Assembly: GCA_044224515.1 (NCBI GenBank)
Contig: JBGAKH010000009.1
Location: forward strand, 124,001-188,000
Reading direction: 5' to 3'
Length of the DNA stretch: 64,000 nucleotides
Source of the DNA: JBBATK01 sp044224515
Lineage (GTDB): Bacteria > Bacteroidota > Ignavibacteria > Kapaibacteriales > NICIL-2
The position numbers were made by a program, and so were the translations under genes. Position 1 is the first letter of the stretch; each line of letters starts with the position of its first letter. Under the pieces are notes generated by a model. The model saw only the letters and a program-made list of their open reading frames with translations. It ran no database searches and was not told the origin of the DNA. Positions 8,987 through 18,351 of this stretch are shown here, piece by piece.

Positions 8987-10024
8987 ATGCCCGCAATCCT
9001 GAGCATTGGAGAAGCCTTGGCCAGCAAGGATTTGAGCGTTCGCATTGATGTGAGGTCGCCTGCCGAATTTGCGCAAGGTCACATACCTGAGGCCCTCAGC
9101 ATTCCGTTGTTATCGAATGAAGAACGTCATGACGTTGGCTTGTGTTATGCGGAAAAAGGAAAGGATGCAGCTCTGAAGCTGGGCCTGCAACGAGTTGGCC
9201 CCAAGATGTCTACGTTCATTGAAACACTTGAGACCTTTGTTGGTCCACCAAGCTCAAGCACCTTCGTGCAGGTGTATTGTTGGAGAGGTGGAATGCGATC
9301 GGCCTCTATGGCTTGGCTCTTCGAAACGGCAGGATGGAGGACTGCAACAATCCGTAAAGGGTATAAAGCTTGGCGTAACGAAGCCCGTCTCATCATTGAA
9401 CAGCCTCGCTTGTATCGCATCCTTTGTGGCCACACGGGTAGTGGCAAAACAGACGTGCTGGCGCAACTCCGTGAACGTCAAGAGCAGGTAGTGGATCTGG
9501 AGGACTTGGCCGGACATCGCGGATCAGCATTTGGCTGGTTGGGGAGAAGTGAACGTCCGGGGCAGGAACATTTTGAAAATCTCTTAGCTGTGGCGCTACT
9601 ACCACTCAATACGCAGCGTCCAATATGGCTTGAAGACGAATCGCGTCGAATCGGCGCTATTAATATCCCGATGGCATTGTGGCTTCAGATGATTGACGCA
9701 GAAGTGGTACGTATGCACATTCCTATCGAGCGACGTCTGGACAATCTTGTTCGCGACTACGGCGCTTTCTCAATTGAAGAGTTGCGAGAGGGAATACAGC
9801 GGATCTCGCGTAAGCTGGGATCGGAGCAAACCAAACTGGCACTCGATGCGTTGGACGCCGGCGACATTCGTGGAGCAGCGGCGCGAACTCTAGCTTATTA
9901 TGACAAGTACTACCGGCGTGGTATGGATGCTCACAGCCAAAAACCCTTAGCCATTATTGAAAGCTCTGAGTATCGTGCAGAGTTCTTAGCCGATGAAGTC
10001 CTCAAGGCTGTTTGCTCGGACTGA
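8987..10024 (+). CDS. mnmH: tRNA 2-selenouridine synthase
   Basis: Replaces sulfur by selenium at wobble 2-thiouridine of certain tRNAs, through an S-geranyl intermediate, using selenophosphate. An N-terminal rhodanese domain begins IDVRSPAEFAQGHIPEA, with the active cysteine in YCWRGGMRS near residue 98. It is followed by a P-loop domain, GHTGSGKTD near residue 147, and DLAGHRGSAFG. This domain order is diagnostic for MnmH (SelU/YbbB). An in-frame TTG at 8831 would add 52 residues and lies inside a strong palindrome, so I chose the ATG at 8987, right before the rhodanese homology (345 residues, normal length). No selenophosphate synthase gene is in the window. Confidence 0.88.
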   Translation: MPAILSIGEALASKDLSVRIDVRSPAEFAQGHIPEALSIPLLSNEERHDVGLCYAEKGKDAALKLGLQRVGPKMSTFIETLETFVGPPSSSTFVQVYCWRGGMRSASMAWLFETAGWRTATIRKGYKAWRNEARLIIEQPRLYRILCGHTGSGKTDVLAQLRERQEQVVDLEDLAGHRGSAFGWLGRSERPGQEHFENLLAVALLPLNTQRPIWLEDESRRIGAINIPMALWLQMIDAEVVRMHIPIERRLDNLVRDYGAFSIEELREGIQRISRKLGSEQTKLALDALDAGDIRGAAARTLAYYDKYYRRGMDAHSQKPLAIIESSEYRAEFLADEVLKAVCSD

Positions 10025-10156
10025 AAGCACTACAGGAATTCTTCAATGTAGTGTCCGACGTCAGAGTATGCTGCACTTTTCAATCAAGTGCGGCGTCCAT
10101 GAAGATAAGCAGTGCCTTCATGTGCTTGAAAGCCTTAGACAAGTGTCTCTACTGCG

Positions 10157-10164
10157 TATATTTG
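10157..10164 (+). promoter_or_regulatory. Bacteroidota -7 promoter element
   Basis: TATATTTG, a perfect TAnnTTTG, 26 bases before the ATG at 10191. It lies after mnmH and supports separate transcription of the 10191-13318 pair and the internal start. Confidence 0.6.
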
Positions 10165-10190
10165 CTCAGTCTGTATTGATTTGGAGTCGG

Positions 10191-10928
10191 ATGTTTCTTC
10201 GAACGATAGTCGCGTTTTTACTCAGCAGCGTATGCATCCATGCGGCCGACAGCTTTGCTGTGCACGACAGCACGTTAAGACGAGGCCAGCATAGTATTGC
10301 GGTGTATGCGAATCTGTCGACCGGGAATTCCGATTCATGCTGTCTCGACCTACAATACAACCCAATGCTTCTCAGCATTAGTGGTGCGGATGCCTTATTA
10401 CCGGCAATCAAAGGACTCGAATTTCTAACTGAGCGGCTGAGCTCGCAGTTAGCCTTGTTGCACCTGCGCTTTTCTACCGATAGTATGCACCTGGTGAACG
10501 AGAAACTCCTGAGTTTGCGCATTGAGGTGCTAGCCGGCCCGGATTCAGTGTGTACAATTGCGCCGACATACGCCTGTAAAAACGGTGTCGCGATTAGTCC
10601 GGTTAGCTTTAGCACAGGCGTCATCCATATTGAGGACGGTATTCCGGTGAGACCGGTTGCCATGGAGTGGCTAGGAGTCGCCTACCCGCAGCCCGGATCA
10701 TCGCAGCAGTTTCGCTATCGATTGTTACAAGCCTGCTCACCGCAGTTTACCATGTTTAACTCGGCAGGGAAGTTGATTCTCAATGAAAATCTAAGTGAGC
10801 AACCTGCCGGAGAACATCTGTTTAGCTTTAGCAGTGCGTACTACGCATCCTTGTGTGATGCCGTATACTTCCTACGCTTGGTAACACCTATGGGCGTATA
10901 TGTTGTCCCCTTCGAGGTAATACACTGA
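10191..10928 (+). CDS. Secreted cohesin-like protein with T9SS-like tail
   Basis: 245 residues from the chosen ATG. The signal peptide is MFLRTIVAFLLSSVCIHAAD. A longer reading frame to 9993 exists but overlaps mnmH and places the signal peptide internally; a TATATTTG promoter just upstream also favours 10191. Residues ~25-150 (LDLQYNPMLLSISGAD and following) resemble a cohesin-like beta-sandwich; this is a weak call. The C-terminal ~75 residues start AYPQPGSSQQFRYRL and include MFNSAGKLILNE, a divergent T9SS sorting domain ending FEVIH. The stop overlaps the next start (TGATG), so it is translationally coupled to the IgGFc-barrel protein. The two products probably act together at the surface (inference). 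Confidence 0.7.
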   Translation: MFLRTIVAFLLSSVCIHAADSFAVHDSTLRRGQHSIAVYANLSTGNSDSCCLDLQYNPMLLSISGADALLPAIKGLEFLTERLSSQLALLHLRFSTDSMHLVNEKLLSLRIEVLAGPDSVCTIAPTYACKNGVAISPVSFSTGVIHIEDGIPVRPVAMEWLGVAYPQPGSSQQFRYRLLQACSPQFTMFNSAGKLILNENLSEQPAGEHLFSFSSAYYASLCDAVYFLRLVTPMGVYVVPFEVIH

Positions 10929-13318
10929 TGCGTGGACTGCTTATTCTGTTCTTGGTGTTATGCTGTCTACCCTCTGCTTGGCTCAACGCTCAAGAGCCTG
11001 AGGCCGGAGACTTCGTGCATATGAAAAACTCTGAAGGCACAGACTTTTGGTTGTGCTTCATGAAGAATTACAAAGAAGGCAGCGACCAGAGCGCGAGTGA
11101 TCAACTGACTCTGCAGTTGTTTTTTACTGCCAATGAAACCTCCGATGTCTTGATTGAAATTGAGGGCTTGAAGTACAAGCGAAATATGATCGTCAAAGGT
11201 GGTACCGTAGCAACCTTGATGATTGATGAGAGAGCACAGTTGAGTAGTACGAGCGCACCTCAAAAGCTGTCGGTTCATATCACCAGTGATTTTCCGATTT
11301 CTGTTTACGGACTTAATCGACGATTTCAAACTACGGATACTTACTTGGCGCTTCCACTTGATGTGCTCGGTAAAGAGTATCGCGCGGTGTGCTACACCAA
11401 GTTGTCGCAAGATTTGATCTCACAAATTGCTGTGGTTGCAACGGAAGACAGCACTGAGCTGACAATTGTTCCACGGACGGCTGTACTGGGTGGGCACGAA
11501 GCTCTCAAACCCTACTTGGTCAGACTTAAACGTGGCGAAGTGTATCAGTTTGTTGCTGACTTCAGTTCACCGGGTAGCGGAGATCTGACCGGGACCTTGG
11601 TGAGTTCCAACAAGAGAATTTCTGTTTTTAGCGGTCATAGTTGCGCTTATGTACCGTATGGCATTACGGCATGCAATCACTTGGTTGAACAATTGCCTCC
11701 GGTTACTGCCTGGGGCAAACACTTTTATGTGGGTATGCTGAAAGGTCGGTCTCGCTATACGCTTCGAGTGGTTGCGCACGAGAATCATACCAAGGTGTTT
11801 GAAGACTCTCGATTGGTGTCTGTGCTTAACGAGGGAGAGTTCTACGAGAATCTCAATGTGCGAAAGCATGTACAGATTACTGCGGATAGACCGGTTCTCG
11901 TTGCACAGTATTCACAGGGCTTCAAGAACGGTGATTCCATCGGAGATCCCATGATGATTTTGATCTCTCCGACACAGCAATTCGTGCATCGCTACCGTAT
12001 CGCGACTCCGGTGAATGGCTATTGGGATCACTTCTTGAATTTGGTCGTGCCAACAGACAAGATCTCAACCCTGAGGTTGGATGGACGACCGGTGGCATTG
12101 AGTGAGTTTGAAGCACTGGGTTTATCACGCTATTCATTGGCTCAAATCAAAGTTGATTTCGGTACGCACGTCGTGACGGGAGATGTACCATTTGGTCTCT
12201 ATATCTACGGTTTTGGTTACAAAGACGATTCCTTTGATGCCTATGGGAACATGGGGGGACAATCCTTCTTCGATTTGGATTACGCCAAAGACACACTCCC
12301 GCCTATTGGAGAGACACGTCCTGTAAAGGGTGGCACGACGCTCATCATCCGCGACGATCGTAACACAGATCGAGGCTTACGATCAATTCAAGTGATCATG
12401 GCTCAAAACATGACTACGAGCATTCAGCAGGTCGAGGAGGGGTCGCCGCAAGTATTGCTGACGCTAAAACCTTCCACAGAAAACAGTGATGCCAAAATGG
12501 TCATTCGGGCCGTTGATGCCGCAGGCAATGCTTCGAGCTTCACGATTTGTTATACGCGAGATAACAAGGGCAGTGGATATGGCTATAAGTTATGTCCGGA
12601 AGGACAAGACTGCGGTTTCGCAACCAAGTGGTCGGCGTCTGCTTTTCTCCTGTACAACACGACCTTTCATAGTGCTACGTTCAGTTCAACCGGACCAACT
12701 GCGAACTCAACCACTCTAGTTGCAGGTGGACCCTTTGCTGATGCGTTTGGAGGTGGGGGATATCTGGGCGTTTCACTTAGCCGACATCTTGGTCAGCGCC
12801 TGACCATTACGGGTCGCTTGTCTATGGAGTCTATCGGAGGTGCACTTCACGCGCCTGATACGACAGTATTGCACATCGTTGATAGTTCGGGAGTACTGCG
12901 TAATTACCAAGAAGAACGCATTCTGTCGCTGAAGTCTCCGCAACTTTGCATAGCAGGTGTTGCAGAGTTCTCGTTATTGAAGGGACTCTACGCATTCGGT
13001 GGCTTAAAAGCTATGATCCTGCTGTCAAAGTCCGTGAGTTATCAGCGACACATCATCCAGCCGCAAGACTATGTATTTTCGACCACCGGGAGTTCAACCC
13101 TCGATGAGCCAAACTTTGATTACCTCGATGCATTGTCCACGGTACGTCTTGCTCTTGTAGGTGGCGGTGGATTTTCAGTAGCGGTTGCTCCCAAATTCAA
13201 CGCCTTTATCGAGACAGAACTCGACCAACCCTTAAGCGGAATGTTGGGAACCTCGAATGGCTCTTGGGATACATGGTCTTTCGTTGTCCATGCGGGCTTA
13301 CGTATGACCATTCAGTAA
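10928..13318 (+). CDS. IgGFc-binding-like protein fused to a beta-barrel
   Basis: 796 residues. The signal peptide is MRGLLILFLVLCCLPSAWLNAQ. Residues ~30-430 fit the IgGFc-binding N-terminal family: SEGTDFWLCFMKNY, then repeated beta units such as ISVYGLNRRFQTTDTYLALP and KRISVFSGHSCAYVPYG, and LIYIYGFGY-like ends (here FGLYIYGFGYKDDSFDAYG). After a linker with cysteines (LCPEGQDCGF near 560), residues ~565-796 alternate in barrel fashion (GGGYLGVSLSRHL and others) and end VVHAGLRMTIQ, like an outer-membrane barrel. The fusion would anchor the domain in the outer membrane. It is coupled by TGATG to the secreted cohesin-like gene. The ligand is unknown; the family name does not prove antibody binding. 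Confidence 0.8.
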   Translation: MRGLLILFLVLCCLPSAWLNAQEPEAGDFVHMKNSEGTDFWLCFMKNYKEGSDQSASDQLTLQLFFTANETSDVLIEIEGLKYKRNMIVKGGTVATLMIDERAQLSSTSAPQKLSVHITSDFPISVYGLNRRFQTTDTYLALPLDVLGKEYRAVCYTKLSQDLISQIAVVATEDSTELTIVPRTAVLGGHEALKPYLVRLKRGEVYQFVADFSSPGSGDLTGTLVSSNKRISVFSGHSCAYVPYGITACNHLVEQLPPVTAWGKHFYVGMLKGRSRYTLRVVAHENHTKVFEDSRLVSVLNEGEFYENLNVRKHVQITADRPVLVAQYSQGFKNGDSIGDPMMILISPTQQFVHRYRIATPVNGYWDHFLNLVVPTDKISTLRLDGRPVALSEFEALGLSRYSLAQIKVDFGTHVVTGDVPFGLYIYGFGYKDDSFDAYGNMGGQSFFDLDYAKDTLPPIGETRPVKGGTTLIIRDDRNTDRGLRSIQVIMAQNMTTSIQQVEEGSPQVLLTLKPSTENSDAKMVIRAVDAAGNASSFTICYTRDNKGSGYGYKLCPEGQDCGFATKWSASAFLLYNTTFHSATFSSTGPTANSTTLVAGGPFADAFGGGGYLGVSLSRHLGQRLTITGRLSMESIGGALHAPDTTVLHIVDSSGVLRNYQEERILSLKSPQLCIAGVAEFSLLKGLYAFGGLKAMILLSKSVSYQRHIIQPQDYVFSTTGSSTLDEPNFDYLDALSTVRLALVGGGGFSVAVAPKFNAFIETELDQPLSGMLGTSNGSWDTWSFVVHAGLRMTIQ

Positions 13319-13871
13319 TTTCTTTCTGGGGCAGCCGGTTGGTCTGACTGATAAGTATTGCCCTCAACACCGTCCACATTCTCGTCTGCAATTCCCAAGA
13401 TCGGTTCAAAAACAAAGCCTAAGGCTTCCATGAAGTCAGTGTGCATCTGCTCGAAAACCTGTGCAAGGTCTTCAGTGTCGGACCGGCATGTATAATGAAG
13501 TTCATGACCTACGCGCAGATCGTGTGCATTGAACTTGAGCAAAGTGCTGCTGAATGAGCCTGCGCGTGGAGCCGGTGCCGGGAGTTGGCTTTTATGGTCG
13601 GCGTTAAGACTCGGCCTTAGCAGTCGGCCTTAGCAGTCGGTGCTAAGAGCCGGCGCATGCAACCCACAGATAATCCCGACCCTCTTTTACTATCATGCCA
13701 TGGTTTAAAGAATTCTCCCCAGCTATCCGGCCGTTGGGAGTGGGACGGACCGGGACATCAAAATCATGGGGAAATTGAAGGTTTTACGAGAAGTTCCTTC
13801 AGGAAACGCGTAGACAATCCGATCTTATGCAATGTGTGCGCCATTGAAGGCGAACGCTCATTGCATTGCGT
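13319..13871. other. Intergenic region, 553 bases
   Basis: Holds a 13-base tandem array at 13598-13649 (listed separately). A 76-codon minus-strand frame at 13312-13542 has only a TTG start and no ribosome site. A plus-strand frame from 13657 overlaps the next gene. I could not support either as a gene. No tRNA, T-tract terminator or clear TAnnTTTG promoter was found. Confidence 0.5.
13598..13649. repeat. 13-base tandem repeat, four units
   Basis: TCGGCGTTAAGAC, TCGGCCTTAGCAG, TCGGCCTTAGCAG, TCGGTGCTAAGAG: two identical central units flanked by diverged ones. It is intergenic, about 220 bases before the OmpA/TSP3 gene. Confidence 0.8.
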
Positions 13872-15797
13872 ATGGAAACTCAACAGAGCCATTTTTTTGC
13901 ACGTACAGGTCGTCGATACTTAGGCTTACTTTGCCTGAGTATAGGAGTTCTCTTTATCTGCGCTAGTACTCTCCCTGCTCAAATGCAGAAGGAGAGATTT
14001 TCTGTTGCATTGAACGGTGCTGCCTACAAATATTGGGGGGAGTTTACAGGGGACTTGTTCGGATATGGGACCGATGTCTCGGTACGTTATGAACTTGCGC
14101 CTTTTGTTGGGTTTCAGGCTCGAGGTGGAATCGGTCTTGCGCAGTTTCGAGTCACCCCTTACGATTTAGCGAACTTCTCAAACTACTATCAAGGCCAGCA
14201 GTTTGGACAGTACTATAAGGGAACACTTACACGTATTGATAACATCAACACCATTCGCTTCTTTGAGCTAGAAGGATTGGCGGTTTTTCATATGCTGCCG
14301 TCGAGTGAACTCGTGCCTCAAGCGTATGTGGGAATGGGCTTGGTGAATCACTATGCTACCAACTCCAGCGATCATACCGCTCTACCACGAATACTTGGTC
14401 AACAGTATAGTCGATGGTCTTTCGAGTTTCCGGTTGGACTCGGTTTCGAGTACTTCATCAATGACGACATCGCCTTCAACGCCCGTGCGATATTTCATGT
14501 GACGACTACTGACAATTTGGACGACTACTCGCGAAGCACCTCTGCCAATGATTATTTCGCCAGTGTAGGTGCCGGTCTTAATATTTATCTGTCAGGCACA
14601 CTGGATTCAGATGGCGACGGACTCGCCAACAAAGAAGAACGTAGACTTGGGTTGGATCCGAACGCAATGGATAGCGATGGCGACAGCCTCCGAGATGCCG
14701 ATGAATTGAAAGTGTACCATACCGATCCTCATAGAGCAGACACGGACAACGATGGTTTGCTTGACGGTGAAGAAGTGCGATTCGGCTCCTCGCCACTCAA
14801 AGTTGATAGCGATGCGGACGGATTGACTGATCATGAGGAATACTTCCGCGGTTCAAATCCCAACGAGATCGATAGTGACGGCGACGGTTTGGCGGATGGC
14901 GATGAAGTACATCGGTACAACACCAAGCCAACCGACGCCGATACGGATCACGACGGTTTGTCGGATGCAGACGAAATCCGCTACGCATTGGATCCACGCA
15001 ATCCCGACTCTGACGCTGACGGTTTGAAAGATGGCGCAGAAGTATTGGACTATCGCACCAATGCCTTAAAACAAGACACTGATGGCGATGGTCTGAGCGA
15101 TTCCGAGGAAATTCAAAACACCGCTACTGATCCCCATAATCCCGATAGCGACAACGATGGCTTGTTAGATGGAGAAGAGGTGTTGCGCTACAAATCGAAT
15201 CCCAAAGCACCTGACACCGATTTCGACGGTTGGTCAGACGGAGAAGAAGTACTGCGTCGATGCACGAATCCTGCTAATCCGGATTCGGACGGAGATGGAA
15301 CAATTGACTCTAAGGATCCTGAGCCATGCGGTCCGGGCTGTTGCTGTTGCTCAAAATCCACGCCTTTACCCAAAGCGCAAGAGCCCATCAAACAGACAAA
15401 ACCGAAGCGCAACTTTTCAATAAAGTTCCTAAAGAACAGTGATATCATCGACGCCGGTGACACTGAGACCCAACGCTCTTTGCGAGAATTGCAAGACTAT
15501 CTATTAAGTGAGTGTGACAAAGCTCGCGTGACATTTGAAGGACATACCTCAAGCGAAGGAAACCCGGATCGAAACCGTGTGCTCAGTGAAATGAGAGCCA
15601 GAGCGGTGAAGAATATGATGATCGACAAAGGTGTGCCCGCACAGAAGATTCAAGGAACCATTGGGTATGGCTCCGCTCTTCCTCTTGTTCAAGAGCCACC
15701 TGCAAGCGTTGCGCGACGTATGTCGCGAAGTGACCTCGAGAGTCTTCGAAAACAAAACCGGCGCATTAGTGTACGTGAAGACATTGGCTGTGACTAA
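13872..15797 (+). CDS. OmpA-family protein with calcium-binding TSP3 repeats
   Basis: 641 residues. After a signal peptide (SIGVLFICASTLPAQ), residues ~35-240 form an outer-membrane barrel. Residues ~244-479 hold eleven Asp-rich units of the DSDGDGLAD type, spaced about 23 residues apart: thrombospondin type 3 calcium-binding repeats. A cysteine cluster (CGPGCCCCS) follows, then a Pro/Lys linker, then an OmpA C-terminal domain (about 505-641) with FEGHTSSEG and NRVLSEMRARAV. Its usual peptidoglycan-binding aspartate (GHTD) is serine here, while the arginine is kept. The likely role is a calcium-stiffened link between outer membrane and cell wall. The start is the ATG at 13872; a TTG two codons earlier is also possible. 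Confidence 0.87.
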   Translation: METQQSHFFARTGRRYLGLLCLSIGVLFICASTLPAQMQKERFSVALNGAAYKYWGEFTGDLFGYGTDVSVRYELAPFVGFQARGGIGLAQFRVTPYDLANFSNYYQGQQFGQYYKGTLTRIDNINTIRFFELEGLAVFHMLPSSELVPQAYVGMGLVNHYATNSSDHTALPRILGQQYSRWSFEFPVGLGFEYFINDDIAFNARAIFHVTTTDNLDDYSRSTSANDYFASVGAGLNIYLSGTLDSDGDGLANKEERRLGLDPNAMDSDGDSLRDADELKVYHTDPHRADTDNDGLLDGEEVRFGSSPLKVDSDADGLTDHEEYFRGSNPNEIDSDGDGLADGDEVHRYNTKPTDADTDHDGLSDADEIRYALDPRNPDSDADGLKDGAEVLDYRTNALKQDTDGDGLSDSEEIQNTATDPHNPDSDNDGLLDGEEVLRYKSNPKAPDTDFDGWSDGEEVLRRCTNPANPDSDGDGTIDSKDPEPCGPGCCCCSKSTPLPKAQEPIKQTKPKRNFSIKFLKNSDIIDAGDTETQRSLRELQDYLLSECDKARVTFEGHTSSEGNPDRNRVLSEMRARAVKNMMIDKGVPAQKIQGTIGYGSALPLVQEPPASVARRMSRSDLESLRKQNRRISVREDIGCD

Positions 15798-15861
15798 CTG
15801 CTTTGATTCAATGACCTGCGATCCGAAATAGTGAGCGCTTGCCACACACGCCTACGTCCAT

Positions 15862-17400
15862 TTAAAGATGGAGATTCTTGTTGCTCAGTGCCAGGCACGC
15901 AGCGCCGCGGCTTGGCTTCGAATCTGAGAAGCATCGAATTGTCGTATCCGCATCAAGCTCATCTGCCAAATAGGGATTCCCAAAGAGAACAGCAATAGTC
16001 GGTCGATTACCGCGTAAAACTCTAGTGGCTTCTACCAAGCGTGGATCCAATCCAACAGAATTCACATATGAACGGGGTTTTGCGAACACAGCGAAAATGA
16101 CGCACTCCGCCTCTGCTGTATCGTTGGCGTAAGCCTGGATTTCCTCATCAGTGATAGAAGAGTTCATGTAGGCTATATCAGTATTGTTTTCGTACACCTG
16201 CGAAAGAAAGTGAAAGAACTCGCTTGCCGGATCAATATCGTCTGAGCTTAAAAGTGCAAATACAGCAATGTGCTTATACTGTTCGATGGGAAGAACCTCT
16301 TGTGCTCCCTGCACATTTAAAGCGTTTGTTGCTGCCTTGAGCGCAAGCATGCCGTGCTCTTCGAGAGACACGATTTCACGAGGATGTTGACGGCGGTCCA
16401 TAAGACCACACCAGCTCTTCAAGGCAAGTACACGCCGGACGGAATCAACGATACGTGTTTCCACGAGCTGACCGCTTTCAGCAGCCGCAAGTAAACCTTC
16501 GAGGGCTTCCTGTGCATTTTCGGGAATAAGAGCGATGTCGTTGCCGGCATTCAGCGCACGTATACACGCCTCGGCGCTCGAATAACTCTTTGATATCGAG
16601 TGCATGTCGAGAGCATCCGTCACGACCACTCCATCATACTTCATATAGTCACGTAGTATGCCTTGAATGATCGGTTTCGACAAAGACGCCGGAGTGCCGG
16701 AGCCGTCGAACGCAGGAACATCAAGGTGACCAATCATGACCGATTGCACTCCCGCACGTATTGCCGCAAGGAAAGGGACCAACTCGACTGAAGTCAAACG
16801 TTCACGACTAAGCTCCAATGTTGGTAGTGCCAGATGTGAGTCTACCGCGCTGTCGCCATGGCCGGGGAAATGCTTGGCGCATGCAGCTACGCGAAGGCTC
16901 TGAGAACTTTCGATCCAGGCACTTACCTGCGGTATCACATCGCCGATCGTCTCCCCAAAGGCTCGTGTGTTGATGATAGGATTGTTTCTATTTGAATTAA
17001 CATCACAGACCGGAGCGAAGTTCCAATGCACACCTAACGCTACACATTCACGCGCAACAGCTCTCGCCACTTCTGCTGTGAGATGGGTGTCGTGAGCATT
17101 GCCTAGCGCCATTGCATGGGGGAAGTCCGTCGCGCCCTCAAGTCTCATCGACAAACCATGTTCAAAGTCTGCGCTGAAAAGTAAAGGGATCTCGGCGAGT
17201 GCCTGGAGCTCAGCCAAGATCTGCGCTGTCTCTTCCACAGAGCCCTGAAAGACGCAAAAACCACCAACGCCGGCTTCCACAAGCTGCCATATCTGTTCTC
17301 GATACTGCTCGTCATCCCTGTAGCGGATCGGATGCAGTGAAGGCATAAGAAGTTGCGCAACCCGTTGCGCAGGACTTAGTGAAGCAGCATTTGTCATCAT
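15862..17400 (-). CDS. Glycoside hydrolase family 3 beta-N-acetylhexosaminidase-like
   Basis: 512 residues. The N-terminal TIM barrel has the GH3 signatures KHFPGHGDSAVDSH (near residue 177) and VVTDALDM with the nucleophilic Asp near 262. A shorter C-terminal domain follows. KHFPGHG with the downstream D-x-H fits the NagZ-like beta-N-acetylglucosaminidase branch, which cleaves GlcNAc from muropeptides or chitobiose-type substrates. There is no signal peptide, so it is probably cytoplasmic and used in wall recycling. The ATG at 17400 overlaps the upstream stop in the form ATGA, so I prefer it to an ATG ten codons earlier (17430). It is co-transcribed with the DNA glycosylase gene, an unexpected partner. 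Confidence 0.85.
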   Translation of the reverse strand: MMTNAASLSPAQRVAQLLMPSLHPIRYRDDEQYREQIWQLVEAGVGGFCVFQGSVEETAQILAELQALAEIPLLFSADFEHGLSMRLEGATDFPHAMALGNAHDTHLTAEVARAVARECVALGVHWNFAPVCDVNSNRNNPIINTRAFGETIGDVIPQVSAWIESSQSLRVAACAKHFPGHGDSAVDSHLALPTLELSRERLTSVELVPFLAAIRAGVQSVMIGHLDVPAFDGSGTPASLSKPIIQGILRDYMKYDGVVVTDALDMHSISKSYSSAEACIRALNAGNDIALIPENAQEALEGLLAAAESGQLVETRIVDSVRRVLALKSWCGLMDRRQHPREIVSLEEHGMLALKAATNALNVQGAQEVLPIEQYKHIAVFALLSSDDIDPASEFFHFLSQVYENNTDIAYMNSSITDEEIQAYANDTAEAECVIFAVFAKPRSYVNSVGLDPRLVEATRVLRGNRPTIAVLFGNPYLADELDADTTIRCFSDSKPSRGAACLALSNKNLHL

Positions 17401-18098
17401 GACGTGATCGGATGCGGAGTGATGAGACATGACTCGAAGCAGCGCGTGTATTCGTCCACATACTCTTGGAGTCGTTTACGACGATACTGCATGATAAACC
17501 GTGGATGGTCCAGCGCGATGATTTTTTCGAACCATCCATGTTCAAGATTAAGAACCTGCAGGAAGGTATACAACTTGCCCCGACCCAGACAGATAGCTAA
17601 GTCTCGTCTCAGCGGAAAACGAAGTTGCTTCTCAAACGAACTCACTACAAAAGGCGTCGTTGCACGAAGGAGCTCTGCCGAGTCGTAAAAATTGAAGTTG
17701 ACACGTCCACGTGTAAAACCTAGAGGACAGGTAGCACTCAAGTAAAAGGAACGGAAAAACGTATCGACACCACCAAATTGATCTATACACCGGTACACAA
17801 AACTCGAGGACAGCTCAACGCGATCGCCGAGCGTATTAGGAATTCCACAGTGTTTACGCAACGCTACCGGATCGGTAAAGCTGATGCCGCTGAGGCCGGC
17901 GCCAAAGCGTCCGGGGTTAATTCCAAAGATGCCAACTCTTTTTTCGTTGTCAGTGTAAAAGCGCTTATAGAATGACCGTATCCCTTGAACCGTGTTCTCA
18001 TCTGTGAAGGGATTGAGTACTTCTACATTCAACGATGCGGGAAGTTGTAAATCCAGTTGCGTGTGAAAAGTAACTGCGCGCGACGCAAATGTGGGCAT
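17397..18098 (-). CDS. SMUG2-like uracil-DNA glycosylase (DUF4918)
   Basis: 233 residues. Removes uracil or related deaminated bases from DNA, starting base excision repair. Motif 1 is GINPGRFGAGLSGISFTDP at residues 59-77; motif 2 is HPRFIMQYRRKR near residue 200. Both match the Bacteroidota DUF4918/SMUG2-type branch of the UDG superfamily rather than Ung. No signal peptide is present. It is the first cistron of a two-gene operon whose second gene is the GH3 glycosidase (4-base overlap). The start ATG begins MPTFASRAVTF. Confidence in the superfamily is good; substrate range is inferred from family. Confidence 0.8.
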   Translation of the reverse strand: MPTFASRAVTFHTQLDLQLPASLNVEVLNPFTDENTVQGIRSFYKRFYTDNEKRVGIFGINPGRFGAGLSGISFTDPVALRKHCGIPNTLGDRVELSSSFVYRCIDQFGGVDTFFRSFYLSATCPLGFTRGRVNFNFYDSAELLRATTPFVVSSFEKQLRFPLRRDLAICLGRGKLYTFLQVLNLEHGWFEKIIALDHPRFIMQYRRKRLQEYVDEYTRCFESCLITPHPITS

Positions 18099-18318
18099 GA
18101 ACGAATCCTAGTGTGAGTTAGCGACGTCCACCGGCACGACCTACAAAGTCTGCCGGGTGGAGATGCTCAAGTGACTCAGTGTGCGTTGATGATTCTGCAA
18201 TCGAGCTGCAATTTACGGCTCCCGTATAGATCGTGAGGGCAATGGGTATGTGTGTGGGACGCGAACGTGCTTTGTACCGGTGGTTGGCCTTCGATGATTG
18301 CACTGACCCATACTATGC

Positions 18319-18326
18319 TATATTTG
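18319..18326 (+). promoter_or_regulatory. Bacteroidota -7 promoter element
   Basis: TATATTTG, a perfect TAnnTTTG, with an ATTG about 18 bases further upstream as possible -33. It lies 25 bases before the ATG of the CorC/HlyC gene. Confidence 0.65.
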
Positions 18327-18351
18327 ACGAGTTGTACCACTGGATTCCTTA

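Noticed and set aside
10928..13318. Reading the IgGFc-binding label as proof of antibody binding
   Set aside because: The family name comes from a eukaryotic protein; the bacterial domain shows only fold-level similarity here.
13312..13542. A 76-codon minus-strand frame after the IgGFc-barrel gene
   Set aside because: The composition is protein-like, but it has only a TTG start, no ribosome site and no recognisable family, and it overlaps the end of the plus-strand gene.
14605..15310. Repetitive DNA suggesting a repeat array
   Set aside because: It is explained by eleven in-frame TSP3 protein repeats.
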